A DNA stretch of 64,000 nucleotides, from NCBI RefSeq assembly GCF_016772475.1, contig NZ_CP068595.1, positions 1,736,001-1,800,000 of the forward strand, in the 5' to 3' direction. Shown one piece after another: positions 1 through 9,305 of the stretch. Origin of the DNA: Paenibacillus sonchi (lineage in GTDB: Bacteria; Bacillota; Bacilli; Paenibacillales; Paenibacillaceae). A program made the translations under genes and the position numbers. Each line of letters opens with the position of its first letter. Positions within the stretch are counted from its first letter, which is position 1. The notes beneath the pieces are model-generated. The model worked only from the letters and a program-made list of their open reading frames with translations. It was not told where the DNA came from and made no database searches.

Positions 1-1056
1 CCGCTCTTTGTCGGGGTCGGACTGCTGCTCGGTCTGCTCAGCATGATGGAGGTTTTCGGCTGGGCCCCGCGGGATAGTGCCGCGTTTCGGACCTTGTCCT
101 TATTGACCGGATCAGCATTTCAGATGCTGGCGGTAATGTTCGGTTATCATACGGCCAAGAGATTTGGAGGCACACCGCCGCTCGGTGCCGTAATCGGCCT
201 TGTCATGACCCATCCCGGTCTTCTGCAGGTCACCGGATTCGGCAGAGACCGGGTAAGCTCTGCAGATGTATTGATCGCACCGCAGTTCGGATATCAGGGT
301 GCGGTCATTCCCACCATTCTTGCGGTACTGGTGATGACGCTGATCGAGAAAGGGCTGCGCCGGATGCTTCCTGCATCAGCTTCGGCGATGCTGATCCCCT
401 TTCTAAGCCTGGCCTCCGGAGGCGCGATTGCCATCCTGGCCATCGGACCGATTACCTCTGAGCTTAGCGCTTCTCTCGGCAGCATGCTGGAGCTTGTATT
501 CAGATCTGGCGGTACGGTGTTTGGCCTGCTGCTTGGCGGAATCTACAGCTCGCTCGTTGTGAGCGGCCTGCATCACGGGATTCAGGCCATAGAGCTCGGA
601 CTGATCACCAACCCGGACATCAGCGTCAATTTTCTGCTCCCTATCTGGTCTATGGCAAATATCGCACAGGGTGCGGCCGGACTGGCTGTGTATGCCAGAA
701 CCCGGGACCCGGCATTGCGCAAAATAGCGCTGCCCGCCTCAATCACCGCCTTCTTGGGAATTACCGAACCGGTTACCTTTGGGGTCAACCTGAAGCTTGG
801 CCGCCCTTTCCTGGGCGCTGCGGCAGGAGGGGCTGCAGGAGGGGCTTATGTTGCCTTTCATCAGGTGGCGGCCGATTCGTTCGGCCTGACCGGAATTCCG
901 ATGTTCGTTTTTACCGTCCAGCTTGGACAGCTGAATGTTATCCATTATGCGGCCGGTTTTCTGCTGGCAGCGGCAACAGCCTTTGCGGTTACCTGGGTCC
1001 TTGGTGTTGACGAGCCGTCTGGTTATGGAACAAAAAAGCATAGGAGAATAACATGA
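1..1056 (+). CDS. Sucrose-type PTS permease EIIBC, 3' part (5' end outside window)
   Basis: Membrane permease of the phosphotransferase system; it would import and phosphorylate sucrose or a related glucoside. The reading frame is open from base 1, so the EIIB domain and the first EIIC helices lie outside; 351 residues are visible. What remains is hydrophobic EIIC sequence with a conserved ITEPVTFGVNLKL segment near residue 250, typical of the sucrose/beta-glucoside (SacP/ScrA) branch. No EIIA domain follows, so EIIA would act in trans. The stop overlaps the start of the SacT-like antiterminator (ATGA), so the two are translationally coupled. Sucrose specificity is inferred from the neighbouring levan genes. 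Confidence 0.85.
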   Translation, partial: PLFVGVGLLLGLLSMMEVFGWAPRDSAAFRTLSLLTGSAFQMLAVMFGYHTAKRFGGTPPLGAVIGLVMTHPGLLQVTGFGRDRVSSADVLIAPQFGYQGAVIPTILAVLVMTLIEKGLRRMLPASASAMLIPFLSLASGGAIAILAIGPITSELSASLGSMLELVFRSGGTVFGLLLGGIYSSLVVSGLHHGIQAIELGLITNPDISVNFLLPIWSMANIAQGAAGLAVYARTRDPALRKIALPASITAFLGITEPVTFGVNLKLGRPFLGAAAGGAAGGAYVAFHQVAADSFGLTGIPMFVFTVQLGQLNVIHYAAGFLLAAATAFAVTWVLGVDEPSGYGTKKHRRIT

Positions 1057-1904
1057 AAATCAAAAAAATTCTGAACAACAACGCGGTTGTAGTGAACGAC
1101 CTCAGCGAAGAAAAGATTGTCATGGGATCCGGGATTGCTTTTCAGAAAAGGAAAAACGATATTATTGATCCGTCCCTTGTTGAGAAAGTGTTCATTATGG
1201 ACGACCCGGATCAATACGGGCATCTGCAGGAAATGCTGGGTACACTGCCCGAAGAGGAGATTGCGGCATCGGAACAAATTATTTCGTATGCTGAACATGA
1301 GCTGGAAGTGACGTTTAATGAGCATATTCATATTGCGCTGACGGACCATCTCTCTTTTGCTCTGGAGCGTATCCGCAAAGGAACGATGATTCAGAACACG
1401 CTGCTGGATGAAATCCGCATTTTATACCCGAGAGAGTTCCAGATTGGGCTGCATGCAAAGAGCATTATTCGTGAAGCCCTGCAGGTGGATATCCCCGTGG
1501 ATGAGGTGGGATACATCGCGATGCATATCCATACCGCCTGGAAAAACGCCGGGGTCCGCGGAACGGCTGCCGAAACGGCGGCAATGATCCGCGATCTTGC
1601 TGAAGGCGTGGAGCAGGCCGCAGGCATTACGCTGGAACGGGGTTCTGCCAACTATGAGCGGTTGGTGACCCAGCTGGAAAATATCCTGCGGACCGATGAA
1701 AACGGCAAGCTGCTGAGCGAGCTGAACCCGGAGATTGTACGGATTGCCAAAGAGCGCTACACCCGGGCTTATGTGCAGGCCACAGAGATCAGCGGGCTGG
1801 TTGAAGAAGATTATGGCTATATTCTCAGTGACAGTCAGCGGGTATGTATTGCTATGGAGATCAACCGGATCAACACTCGCTCAGGAAATGGTAATATATC
1901 CTAA
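1053..1904 (+). CDS. sacT: BglG/SacT-family transcriptional antiterminator
   Basis: RNA-binding antiterminator of 283 residues. The N-terminal CAT RNA-binding domain (about 1-56, MKIKKILNNNAVVV) is followed by two PTS regulation domains (about 65-170 and 175-280) with conserved histidines, for example in AMHIHTA. In this family the PTS phosphorylates the PRDs; the active dimer binds a RAT hairpin and prevents a terminator from folding. The start is supported by AGGAGAATAAC upstream. The target is visible 140 bases downstream: a RAT-like sequence overlapping the sacB leader terminator. The gene could be named sacT or sacY; the choice is by context, since it follows a PTS permease. Confidence 0.9.
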   Translation: MKIKKILNNNAVVVNDLSEEKIVMGSGIAFQKRKNDIIDPSLVEKVFIMDDPDQYGHLQEMLGTLPEEEIAASEQIISYAEHELEVTFNEHIHIALTDHLSFALERIRKGTMIQNTLLDEIRILYPREFQIGLHAKSIIREALQVDIPVDEVGYIAMHIHTAWKNAGVRGTAAETAAMIRDLAEGVEQAAGITLERGSANYERLVTQLENILRTDENGKLLSELNPEIVRIAKERYTRAYVQATEISGLVEEDYGYILSDSQRVCIAMEINRINTRSGNGNIS

Positions 1905-2046
1905 TTTAATATTTTAGGCCCATAGACCCTAGATATTATAATAAATAACAAAAAATATCGTTTTTCACCCTAAAAAAATAGGAGTATCAGTCTATAGCTA
2001 TTATCCGTTATAAAATTATAGAATTAACGCGACAACAAAATATGTC

Positions 2047-2075
2047 GGGATTGTTACTGTTAAGCAGGCAAGACC
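2047..2075 (+). promoter_or_regulatory. RAT (ribonucleic antiterminator) site for SacT/SacY
   Basis: GGGATTGTTACTGTTAAGCA followed by GGCAAGACC matches the RAT of Bacillus subtilis sacB almost base for base. Its 3' end overlaps the first bases of the terminator stem that begins at 2071, so RAT and terminator are mutually exclusive. This is the expected binding site of the protein encoded at 1053-1904. Confidence 0.9.
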
Positions 2076-2138
2076 TAAAAATCCGTTTGGGAATCGATAC
2101 GTTCGCGTGTCCCCAAGGGTATTTTTAGGTCTTTTTTC
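2071..2138 (+). terminator. Leader terminator of sacB, controlled by antitermination
   Basis: AGACCTAAAAAT (2071-2082) pairs perfectly with ATTTTTAGGTCT (2121-2132) and a T-run follows; an inner GGG/CCC-rich stem strengthens it. It sits between the antiterminator gene and sacB, 45 bases before the sacB start. I could not assign the promoter for this leader with confidence; the AT-rich stretch 1905-2045 is where it must lie. Confidence 0.9.
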
Positions 2139-2181
2139 TGTTTAAGAGAAAATTTGATCAGAGAAAAGGAGACAGGGAAAT

Positions 2182-3663
2182 ATGATTATCAAAAAGATGG
2201 CAAGACAAGCAGCAGCAGTAACCTTTGCAACAGCTTTACTTGCAGGTGGCGGAGCTTCGGCTTTGGCAAATGGAAATAACAATGGAGATTATAAGGGGAA
2301 TAACAGCGGGGATTACAAAGAAAGCTATGGTTTTTCCCATATTACCCGCTTTGACATGCTGAAAATACCGGAACAACAAAAAAGCGAGCAATTTCAGGTT
2401 CCGGCGTTCAATGCCGCTTCGATCCAGAATATTTCTTCTGCAAAAGGCTCGGACCAGTGGGGCAACGCCATCGACCTTGATGTCTGGGACAGCTGGCCGC
2501 TGCAAAATGCGGACGGAACCGTTGCCGAGTATAACGGCTACCATATCGTTTTTGCGCTGGCGGGAGACCCCAAAAAAGGATGGGACACCTTCATCTACAT
2601 GTTCTATCAAAAAGTGGGCGACACCTCCATTGACAGCTGGAAAAATGCCGGCAGAGTTTTTAAGGACAGCGATAAATATGTTCCAAACGACCCGATTCTG
2701 AACAAGCAAGCTGAAGAATGGTCCGGTTCCGCAACCTTGACGAAGGATGGCAAAGTCCGCCTGTTCTATACCAACCGCCAGGGCTGGGACCCGGCACACG
2801 GATTTTTTGGCAAGCAAACCCTGACCACAGCACAGGTGAATGTGTCGAAGCCGGATGCGGATACGCTGAAGGTGGATGGCGTGGAAGATTTCAAATCGAT
2901 CTTTGACGGAGACGGAAAGTTCTATCAGAATGTGGATCAGGCTTTCGGCGGAGGCGATTATGCGGATAACCATACCTTAAGAGACCCTCACTATGTTGAG
3001 GATAACGGCCGTAAGTACCTTGTTTTTGAATCGAATACCGGTACGGAAACGGGTTACCAGGGCGAGGAATCGCTGTACAACAGATCCTTCTACGAAGGAA
3101 GCAAGGTCTTCTTCGAGAATGAAAAAAACAAGCTGCTGTCTGGCCCTAAGAAATCGCTCGCAGCATTAGCGAACGGATCACTGGGGATTATCGAGCTGAA
3201 TGATGACTACACCCTGAAAACAGTAATGAAGCCGCTCATCGCCTCCAATACCGTAACCGATGAAATTGAACGGGCGAACGTGTTTGAAATGAATGGCAAG
3301 TGGTACCTGTTCACGGATTCCCGGGGCTCCAAAATGACCATTGACGGAATCGGCGCCAATGATGTATACATGCTGGGCTATGTAGCAGATTCATTGACCG
3401 GTCCTTATAAACCGTTGAACGGAAGCGGGCTTGTGCTGCATATGAACCTTGATCCTAACGATCTTACCTGGACATACTCTCACTTCGCCATCCCGCAGGC
3501 CGAAGGAAATAATGTGGTCATCACCAGTTATATGACTAACCGGGGCTTGTATGCCGAGCAGCATTCCACTTTTGCGCCAAGCTTCCTCGTGAATATTAAG
3601 GGCCCGAAAACTTCGGTTGTCAAAGACAGTGTCCTTGAACAAGGACAATTGACGGTGAAGTAG
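2182..3663 (+). CDS. sacB: Levansucrase (GH68), secreted
   Basis: Extracellular fructosyltransferase that splits sucrose and builds levan, 493 residues, the family's usual length. A signal peptide spans about 1-29 (basic start, hydrophobic core, ASALA). The GH68 catalytic triad is visible: nucleophile Asp103 in DVWDSWP, transition-state stabiliser Asp268 in RDPHY, and acid/base Glu363 in DEIERAN. A linker with GNNNGDYKGNNSGDYK precedes the catalytic domain. The start has AAAAGGAG upstream. It is preceded by a RAT/terminator leader and followed after 4 bases by levB, as in the Bacillus subtilis sacB-levB arrangement. Confidence 0.97.
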   Translation: MIIKKMARQAAAVTFATALLAGGGASALANGNNNGDYKGNNSGDYKESYGFSHITRFDMLKIPEQQKSEQFQVPAFNAASIQNISSAKGSDQWGNAIDLDVWDSWPLQNADGTVAEYNGYHIVFALAGDPKKGWDTFIYMFYQKVGDTSIDSWKNAGRVFKDSDKYVPNDPILNKQAEEWSGSATLTKDGKVRLFYTNRQGWDPAHGFFGKQTLTTAQVNVSKPDADTLKVDGVEDFKSIFDGDGKFYQNVDQAFGGGDYADNHTLRDPHYVEDNGRKYLVFESNTGTETGYQGEESLYNRSFYEGSKVFFENEKNKLLSGPKKSLAALANGSLGIIELNDDYTLKTVMKPLIASNTVTDEIERANVFEMNGKWYLFTDSRGSKMTIDGIGANDVYMLGYVADSLTGPYKPLNGSGLVLHMNLDPNDLTWTYSHFAIPQAEGNNVVITSYMTNRGLYAEQHSTFAPSFLVNIKGPKTSVVKDSVLEQGQLTVK

Positions 3664-3667
3664 CCTT

Positions 3668-5230
3668 TTGAACCCGAAAAAGCGTGTATGGCAACAGCAT
3701 TCCCTTTTTGCTGCGATTGGCTTGGGCCTTGTAATCGCTATAGGGGCGGCGGCTTACTATTCCGGAAGGAACAATATCCCGGAGGGGGCCGCCCCTTCTC
3801 ATTCACCGCCGACCTATCGGGCGGCCTACCATTTTACCACACCCGATAAGTGGATGAACGATCCGCAAAGGCCTGTTTATCTGGACGGGGTATACCATTA
3901 CTACTATCTGTACAACCGCGACTATCCCGCTGGAAATGGTACCGAATGGCGGCACGCGGTATCTGTTGATCTGGTGCATTGGACAGATGAGGGAATCGCC
4001 ATCCCCAAGTATACAACCCCCAACGGAGATCCCTGGTCAGGGTCTGTTGTTGTAGATGTGACAGGATCAGCCGGTTTCGGAAAAGGGGCTGTTGTCGCGA
4101 TTATGACCCAGCCCTCCGCCGATGGCGGACAGCAGGAGCAATTTTTATGGTATAGCACAGACCACGGATACTCCTTTCGCCCTTACGGAAATGCTCCCGT
4201 TCTGCCCAATCCGGGAGCGGCCGACTTTAGAGACCCAAAGGTCATTTGGGATGACCTCTCCGGCAAATGGATCATGGTCCTGGCTGAAGGCACAAAAATA
4301 GGCTTCTATGAGTCCAAGAACTTAAAAGCCTGGCACTATATGAGCGGTTTCGTAACTGAGGGTATCGGAATTGTGGAATGTCCGGATCTTTACCTGATGC
4401 ATGCGGAGGACGGGGCTTATAAATGGGTGCTCGGCGCCAGCGCCAATGGCATCGCCTCAGGGAAACCCAACACCTATGCCTACTGGATAGGGGACTTCGA
4501 CGGCATGGCGTTTCTCCCTGACCGGAAGGAGCCGCAGTGGCTGGATTACGGCTTTGACTGGTACGGTGCCGTAACCTTTGAGGATGGAACAAGCCGCGAC
4601 GCCACTCATCATCGTTACGCCATGGCCTGGATGAATAATTGGGAATATGCCCAGCATACGCCAACGATGCGGGAAGGCTTCAACGGAATGGATTCGATTG
4701 TCCGTCAAATTGAACTGAAGCAGGCGGGCGGGGACAGCTATCGGCTTGTGTCAGAACCTCTTGAAGCCTTAAGCCATGCGGCCAAGGAGGCTGCCACTTA
4801 TGAGCGTTTCGTTGTGAACGGCTCTGCAGCGCTTCCTGTCACAGGCGATTCGTACGAGCTTAACACCGATATCAATTGGTCTGAGCTTAAGAATGCGGGT
4901 GTCAGACTTCGGGAATCGGCTGATAAAAGCCGTCATGTGGATGTAGGAGTTTTTGCCGAAGCCGGGTACACTTATGTCAATCGGGCCTACACCGGGAACC
5001 CCGACAAAAGCGGAAAATATCTGGAAAGCACAGCTCCCTTTGATGTAAGCAAAAAGAAGATACACCTGAAGATTCTTGTGGATAAAACGAGCGTTGAAGT
5101 GTTTATTGATGACGGCTCTGTCGTATATTCCAATGTCGTTTTCCCTGAATTAGACGATCAGGGGATCACACTGTTTTCCGACGGCGGCACAGCGGTTTTC
5201 AGCAATATTGTGATCAAGCCATTGAAATAA
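3668..5230 (+). CDS. levB: Endolevanase (GH32, LevB-like)
   Basis: Beta-2,6-fructan hydrolase that cuts levan into oligofructans, 520 residues. An uncleaved signal anchor (about 13-33) should hold it on the outside of the membrane. GH32 motifs: nucleophile Asp65 in WMNDPQ, RDPK with Asp189, and acid/base Glu237 in ECPD. WMNDPQ in place of the usual WMNDPNG is shared with Bacillus subtilis LevB, which this matches along its length. The start is a TTG 4 bases after the sacB stop with no clear ribosome binding site, so translation is probably coupled to sacB. A terminator follows at 5245. Confidence 0.93.
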   Translation: MNPKKRVWQQHSLFAAIGLGLVIAIGAAAYYSGRNNIPEGAAPSHSPPTYRAAYHFTTPDKWMNDPQRPVYLDGVYHYYYLYNRDYPAGNGTEWRHAVSVDLVHWTDEGIAIPKYTTPNGDPWSGSVVVDVTGSAGFGKGAVVAIMTQPSADGGQQEQFLWYSTDHGYSFRPYGNAPVLPNPGAADFRDPKVIWDDLSGKWIMVLAEGTKIGFYESKNLKAWHYMSGFVTEGIGIVECPDLYLMHAEDGAYKWVLGASANGIASGKPNTYAYWIGDFDGMAFLPDRKEPQWLDYGFDWYGAVTFEDGTSRDATHHRYAMAWMNNWEYAQHTPTMREGFNGMDSIVRQIELKQAGGDSYRLVSEPLEALSHAAKEAATYERFVVNGSAALPVTGDSYELNTDINWSELKNAGVRLRESADKSRHVDVGVFAEAGYTYVNRAYTGNPDKSGKYLESTAPFDVSKKKIHLKILVDKTSVEVFIDDGSVVYSNVVFPELDDQGITLFSDGGTAVFSNIVIKPLK

Positions 5231-5244
5231 GGTTCCTCAGCATT

Positions 5245-5279
5245 CACCCGATTCCGCATCAACCGGAATCGGGTGTTTT
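5245..5279. terminator. Terminator between levB and mqo (convergent)
   Basis: CACCCGATTCCG (5245-5256) pairs perfectly with CGGAATCGGGTG (5264-5275) and is followed by TTTT. It lies between two convergent genes and may serve both. Confidence 0.85.
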
Positions 5280-5308
5280 CTGATCTATTCGATCATTGTG
5301 CAAATTAC

Positions 5309-6835
5309 CTAGGAAGAACTTGATACAGGAGCCTTTTTTTCATACTCCCCTGCTCTACTCGTCAGATTTAGGGAGCGGTCCGTTAATTTCTGAATTTCGT
5401 TGATCAGTTTAGGGTTTTCCATAAGAGTGACGCCATAGGCAGGAATCATTTCTTTTATTTTCGGCTCCCACGCCTTGATCTGCTGCGGGAAGCATTTGCC
5501 AATGACTTCAAGCATGACCGAAACGGCAGTAGAAGCACCGGGAGAAGCACCCAGCAATGCGGCTATCGACCCATCGGCGCTGCTTATGACTTCGGTGCCG
5601 AATTGAAGCGTGCCTTTGCCGGCTGCTGTATCTTTGATGATCTGCACACGCTGGCCCGCCACTACCAGGTCCCAATCCCCGTTTTGGGCGCCCGGGACAA
5701 ATTCCCGTAAGGCTTCAATACGCTGATCTTTTGATAACATCACTTGCCCGATCAGGTACTTGGTCAATGAAAGATTCTTCGCACCTGCCGCCAGCATTGT
5801 TGTAAGATTACCCGGTTTTACAGAAGTTATCAGATCAAACACCGAACCGTATTTCAGAAACTTTGGCGAGAAGCCGGCAAACGGCCCAAAGAACAGCGAT
5901 TCTTTTTTGTCGATGACTCTGGTATCCAGATGCGGGACAGACATAGGCGGAGCACCAAGTGCAGCTTTTCCGTATACTTTGGCATGATGCTGTGCGACAA
6001 TGTCCGGCTTCTGGCACACCATAAACAGTCCGCTCACCGGAAAGCCTCCAATGCCCTTCCCCTCAGGAATACCGGATTTCTGCAGCAAATGCAGACTCCC
6101 GCCCCCGCCGCCGATAAAGACGAATTTCGCGGAATGGCGCGTAGTGGTACCGTTCTCGAGATTCCGCACCTTCAGGTCCCAGGAGCCGTCGCCGGCACGT
6201 TTAATATCATCGACATTATGCTGATATCTGATATCCGTGTTATTACTCTGTAAGTGGTCAAACAAAATGCGCGTTAAAGCGCCAAAGTTCACATCCGTAC
6301 CTGATTCAATCCGGGTCGCCGCGAGGGGCTGGTTAATTCTTCTGTCTTTCATCATAAGCGGAATCCATTCCATCAGCTGTTCCGGATCATCGGAAAATTC
6401 CATTCCCTGAAACAGCGGATTTTGCGAAAGCGCTTCAAATCGTTTTTTCAAAAAGGTCACATCGGCTTCCCCTTGCACAAAGCTCATATGGGGCACGGGT
6501 ACGATAAAATCCTGCGGATGCTGTATCCGTTTGCTTTTCACCAGATACGACCAGAATTGCTTGGAAAACTGATACTCTTCATTCACTTTTATAGCTTTAC
6601 TGATATCGATGGAGCCATCCGGCTGTTCTACGGTGTAGTTGAGCTCGCATAGCGAAGAGTGCCCGGTTCCTGCATTATTCCATTCATTAGAGCTCTCCTC
6701 ACCTGCACCCGCCCGCCGCTCAAACACTGTAATTTTCCAGTCCGGCACTAATTCTTTTAGCAGTGAACCTAACGTCGCACTCATGATTCCGGCACCAATT
6801 AAAATAACATCTGTTTTTGTTTGTGGGTTGCTCAT
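5309..6835 (-). CDS. mqo: Malate:quinone oxidoreductase
   Basis: FAD-dependent, membrane-associated enzyme that oxidises malate to oxaloacetate and reduces quinone, bypassing NAD-linked malate dehydrogenase. It has 508 residues, normal for the family. The N-terminal Rossmann/FAD motif ([14 protein letters not shown], residues 10-23) and the family segments [18 protein letters not shown] and [10 protein letters not shown] are present. The start at 6835 has AGAAGGACGG upstream. It is a single-gene unit. The gap to the divergent gene at 7146 is AT-rich and I assign no mqo promoter there. Confidence 0.95.
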   Translation of the reverse strand: MSNPQTKTDVILIGAGIMSATLGSLLKELVPDWKITVFERRAGAGEESSNEWNNAGTGHSSLCELNYTVEQPDGSIDISKAIKVNEEYQFSKQFWSYLVKSKRIQHPQDFIVPVPHMSFVQGEADVTFLKKRFEALSQNPLFQGMEFSDDPEQLMEWIPLMMKDRRINQPLAATRIESGTDVNFGALTRILFDHLQSNNTDIRYQHNVDDIKRAGDGSWDLKVRNLENGTTTRHSAKFVFIGGGGGSLHLLQKSGIPEGKGIGGFPVSGLFMVCQKPDIVAQHHAKVYGKAALGAPPMSVPHLDTRVIDKKESLFFGPFAGFSPKFLKYGSVFDLITSVKPGNLTTMLAAGAKNLSLTKYLIGQVMLSKDQRIEALREFVPGAQNGDWDLVVAGQRVQIIKDTAAGKGTLQFGTEVISSADGSIAALLGASPGASTAVSVMLEVIGKCFPQQIKAWEPKIKEMIPAYGVTLMENPKLINEIQKLTDRSLNLTSRAGEYEKKAPVSSSS

Positions 6836-7090
6836 TTTTACCGTCCTTCTACCCTACGGATTTGCAGGAAGGATTAAGGCGCTCCTGCTTAGGCGCCATA
6901 CAAGCTAGGATGCAGCCTAAGCCGCACACCTTTAATGGATTAAAGAAGACCTATTCTTAGTGTATCACTATTATTTATAAATTTTAATATTTATCTATTT
7001 TTTTATAGAAAACGGAATCATTTCATGATCATATTGCCGCATATGTGCTTATTCTCTATTTTATGGATATGCCGTTACCCCTGCCTGCCG

Positions 7091-7120
7091 TTTACATATT
7101 TTAAATGGAGATCGTATAAA
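7091..7120 (+). promoter_or_regulatory. Candidate sigma-A promoter of the GT2 gene
   Basis: TTTACA (7091-7096), an 18-base spacer and TATAAA (7115-7120) lie 25 bases before the start at 7146. The rest of the 310-base gap 6836-7145 shows no other gene. Confidence 0.5.
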
Positions 7121-7145
7121 TGCACACAGATAAGGGAGCGATGTA

Positions 7146-7895
7146 ATGGAAGCTGGCACAAAAAATTCAGTAAAAAAGCAGGGGGTTTCCATTATTACCT
7201 GCACGAACCGCCAAGGTTTTTTGAAAAACCTGTTCAACAATTACAGCAGACAGCACTATCCAAAGAAAGAACTCATTATCGTTGTTAACAACAATAAAAT
7301 ACCGCTGGCCCCCTATCAGCATTTGGCCAAAAGGCTCCGGAACGTCCGCATTTATCGTGTTCCCGAGCGTTTTTCTCTCGGTGCTTGTTTGAACTATGCC
7401 GTCAACAAATCGAAATACAGCTACATTGCCAAATTTGATGATGATGATTATTATGCGCGTTATTATTTGACAGAAGCTTTGCAGGTATTTCAAAGAACCA
7501 ATGCCGACGTCATAGGAAAGCGGGCACATTATATGTATTTGCGCGGATCTAAAACTCTGATTCTGCGTTTTCCGCCCGATGAAAACCGGTCTGTGGCCTC
7601 ACTTCCGGGAGCTACCCTTGTCATTAAACGGAGCGTATTCAACCAAGTCCATTTTCCTGATCAAAGCGTGGGTGAAGATGACCGCTTCTGTATCACAAGC
7701 AGGAGGAAGGGGTATAAGGTCTATTCTGCGGGAAGATATAATTTTGTCGCCATACGCAGGAAAAATTCATCCAACCATACATGGATCATTAGTGACAAGG
7801 AGCTGATCGCTCATCATAAAACCATCCCAAATGTGAAAAATTATAAAAAATGGGTACAGCGAAAACCAAAGGGTGTCTTGTATCTTAAAAGCTAA
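7146..7895 (+). CDS. Family 2 glycosyltransferase
   Basis: Cytoplasmic sugar transferase of 249 residues with the GT-A fold. VSIITCTNR at the N-terminus starts the nucleotide-sugar domain, and the metal-binding DDDD (98-101) in AKFDDDDYY is the family's DxD motif. VGEDDRFC near 178 is the usual acceptor-side acidic motif. AAGGGAG lies 7 bases before the start. It is transcribed towards the GT8/nucleotidyltransferase genes, a context that suggests surface or spore-coat polysaccharide. Donor and acceptor cannot be read from the sequence. Confidence 0.85.
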   Translation: MEAGTKNSVKKQGVSIITCTNRQGFLKNLFNNYSRQHYPKKELIIVVNNNKIPLAPYQHLAKRLRNVRIYRVPERFSLGACLNYAVNKSKYSYIAKFDDDDYYARYYLTEALQVFQRTNADVIGKRAHYMYLRGSKTLILRFPPDENRSVASLPGATLVIKRSVFNQVHFPDQSVGEDDRFCITSRRKGYKVYSAGRYNFVAIRRKNSSNHTWIISDKELIAHHKTIPNVKNYKKWVQRKPKGVLYLKS

Positions 7896-7913
7896 GCGTA
7901 CCGCCCGGGAAAT

Positions 7914-7956
7914 AAAGAAGCAGATCTGTCCAAATCCCCGACAATTCTGCTTCTTT
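7914..7956. terminator. Stem-loop after the GT2 gene
   Basis: AAAGAAGCAGA (7914-7924) pairs perfectly with TCTGCTTCTTT (7946-7956). It sits between convergent genes; the T-tract is part of the stem rather than following it. Confidence 0.65.
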
Positions 7957-7989
7957 GGCGCTTACTATCTCAAAGACGGACTATGCCCA

Positions 7990-8604
7990 TCAGCCTGCTT
8001 TATGAAGTTTACGATGTTGCTTACGCTTCAGAGAGTATCTGCTTTTTCTCAGTGAAAGCCGTTTGATTACATGTTTTCTTCTGCTCACTTTCCGCAGTTT
8101 TCTCGTTCTGCTCACAGTCCGCAGTTTCTTCCTTCTCAGTTTCAGAATTCTTCTCTTTACATACCGGTACTTAATCAGTCTTGCGCGCTTAATCGAACGA
8201 TATCTGGCGCGGATTATTCTTTTTCTTCTCAGTCTGCGTCTCAGCCGCAGGGTTCTGCGGATTTTCCGTCTGTGCCGCTTCACTGGAAGGTTATCCGGAG
8301 GCGGAGCAGGCACTTCAGCGGCCGGAATTTCCTGAACGGGAGGGGCCGGAAGCTGAATGTCCTGAACTGGAGGAGCCAGGAACTGGGCTTCTTGGACCGG
8401 AGGAGGCAGAAACTGAAATTCTTGAACCGGAGGTTCAGGGAAATGAATTTCCGGAGCAGGCGGTTCCACCGGGATGTCGGCCTGAACCGGCTCGAAAGCT
8501 GCCTCGAAAACCGGCTCCGGCGCATACCCTCCTCCCCAACCCCAGGGGGTCATGGAACGGAAATTATTGTATAGCTCTGCATGGGGGAATCTGCATCCCA
8601 CCAT
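7990..8604 (-). CDS. PPVQ-repeat and Arg/Lys-rich tail, probably the out-of-frame C-terminus of the GT8 protein
   Basis: I know no family for this segment. It reads as a short start overlapping the end of the GT8 gene (HAELYNNFRSMTPWGWGG), then a proline-rich block with about five PPVQ-type repeats (residues about 50-95), then about 95 residues that are nearly half arginine and lysine (RRTLRLRRRLRRKR and similar). One extra C in the C5 run at 8583-8587 would join it in frame to the GT8 gene, giving DSPHAELYNNF. The likely unit is therefore one protein of about 450 residues. A basic low-complexity tail recalls spore-coat proteins such as CotG, but that is only an analogy. The ATG at 8604 has no ribosome binding site. 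Confidence 0.55.
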   Translation of the reverse strand: MVGCRFPHAELYNNFRSMTPWGWGGGYAPEPVFEAAFEPVQADIPVEPPAPEIHFPEPPVQEFQFLPPPVQEAQFLAPPVQDIQLPAPPVQEIPAAEVPAPPPDNLPVKRHRRKIRRTLRLRRRLRRKRIIRARYRSIKRARLIKYRYVKRRILKLRRKKLRTVSRTRKLRKVSRRKHVIKRLSLRKSRYSLKRKQHRKLHKAG

Positions 8605-9305
8605 TTGCTGTCTCCGGCAAAATGAATAATTTTATGCTCCAGATCGAGTTCATTCTGAGCGAACGTATTAAAACACTGGTCCAATTGTAAATAGTTTCCG
8701 CTGTACACCGCATTCAGAACATCCTGGTCAGGCATAGTCATCTTAGGGAAATTCCGCAGGAAATTGAGCATTTCTCCATACCAGTTGTCTTTTTTGCGGA
8801 TATTGTCCAGATGGAACAGAATGACGCCTGAGTTAAAATAGAGCTCCGCACTTAGCCCCATGGAGATAAAGTACTCCAGCAAGTTTTCCCCTTGATCCAA
8901 TACGGCGCCCAAATAACGATCTCCCAGGTCAATGCTCCATAGTTCATTAATATCCATATTGACCAAAATGTCGCAATCCAGGTAAATCACTCGGTCGGTC
9001 TGAATAATTATCGGGAGCAGCAAGCGGTACATACTGGCCATTGTCCAGTAGTCGATTTTATGCACGCCTGCTGCCACTTCCCGCATATCTTCAGGAATTG
9101 TTACATGATAAAAAAAGATGTTGTGATGAAATACATCGACCATTTGTGTGAGTTTTGACTTGTTTTCCTCACTTAAGGAATCATCATGCACAATGTGCAC
9201 TCTGATCGTTTGCTCGGTCTTGGAAAAAATTGAGGCAAGAACTACAGCCGCATGCTCCGTATAACTTCCGTCTTTATCGTTAATCGTTAAAACCAATTCA
9301 ACCAT
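8550..9305 (-). CDS. Family 8 glycosyltransferase (frameshifted near its end)
   Basis: Retaining glycosyltransferase of the GT8 (LgtC/GspA) type. The DxD metal site is in VIYLDCDILVNMD (about residues 107-119 from this start), and HFAGDSKWWDADSP near the end is the family's C-terminal motif. The ATG at 9305 is preferred over a TTG two codons earlier because AGGTGA lies 9 bases before it. The frame stops at 8550 soon after the C5 run at 8583-8587. Family motifs continue in the next frame (previous entry), so this is a frameshift, a slippery site or a base-calling error. Neighbours point to surface or spore-coat glycosylation. Confidence 0.85.
   Translation of the reverse strand: MVELVLTINDKDGSYTEHAAVVLASIFSKTEQTIRVHIVHDDSLSEENKSKLTQMVDVFHHNIFFYHVTIPEDMREVAAGVHKIDYWTMASMYRLLLPIIIQTDRVIYLDCDILVNMDINELWSIDLGDRYLGAVLDQGENLLEYFISMGLSAELYFNSGVILFHLDNIRKKDNWYGEMLNFLRNFPKMTMPDQDVLNAVYSGNYLQLDQCFNTFAQNELDLEHKIIHFAGDSKWWDADSPMQSYTIISVP

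Noticed and set aside
1905..2046. A sigma-A promoter for sacB
   Set aside because: Several TATAAT-like words but no -35/-10 pair with good spacing that I could prefer.
8063..8574. Long plus-strand frames opposite the PPVQ/basic tail, Ser/Arg-rich
   Set aside because: They mirror the Arg/Lys codons of the minus strand and have no binding site.
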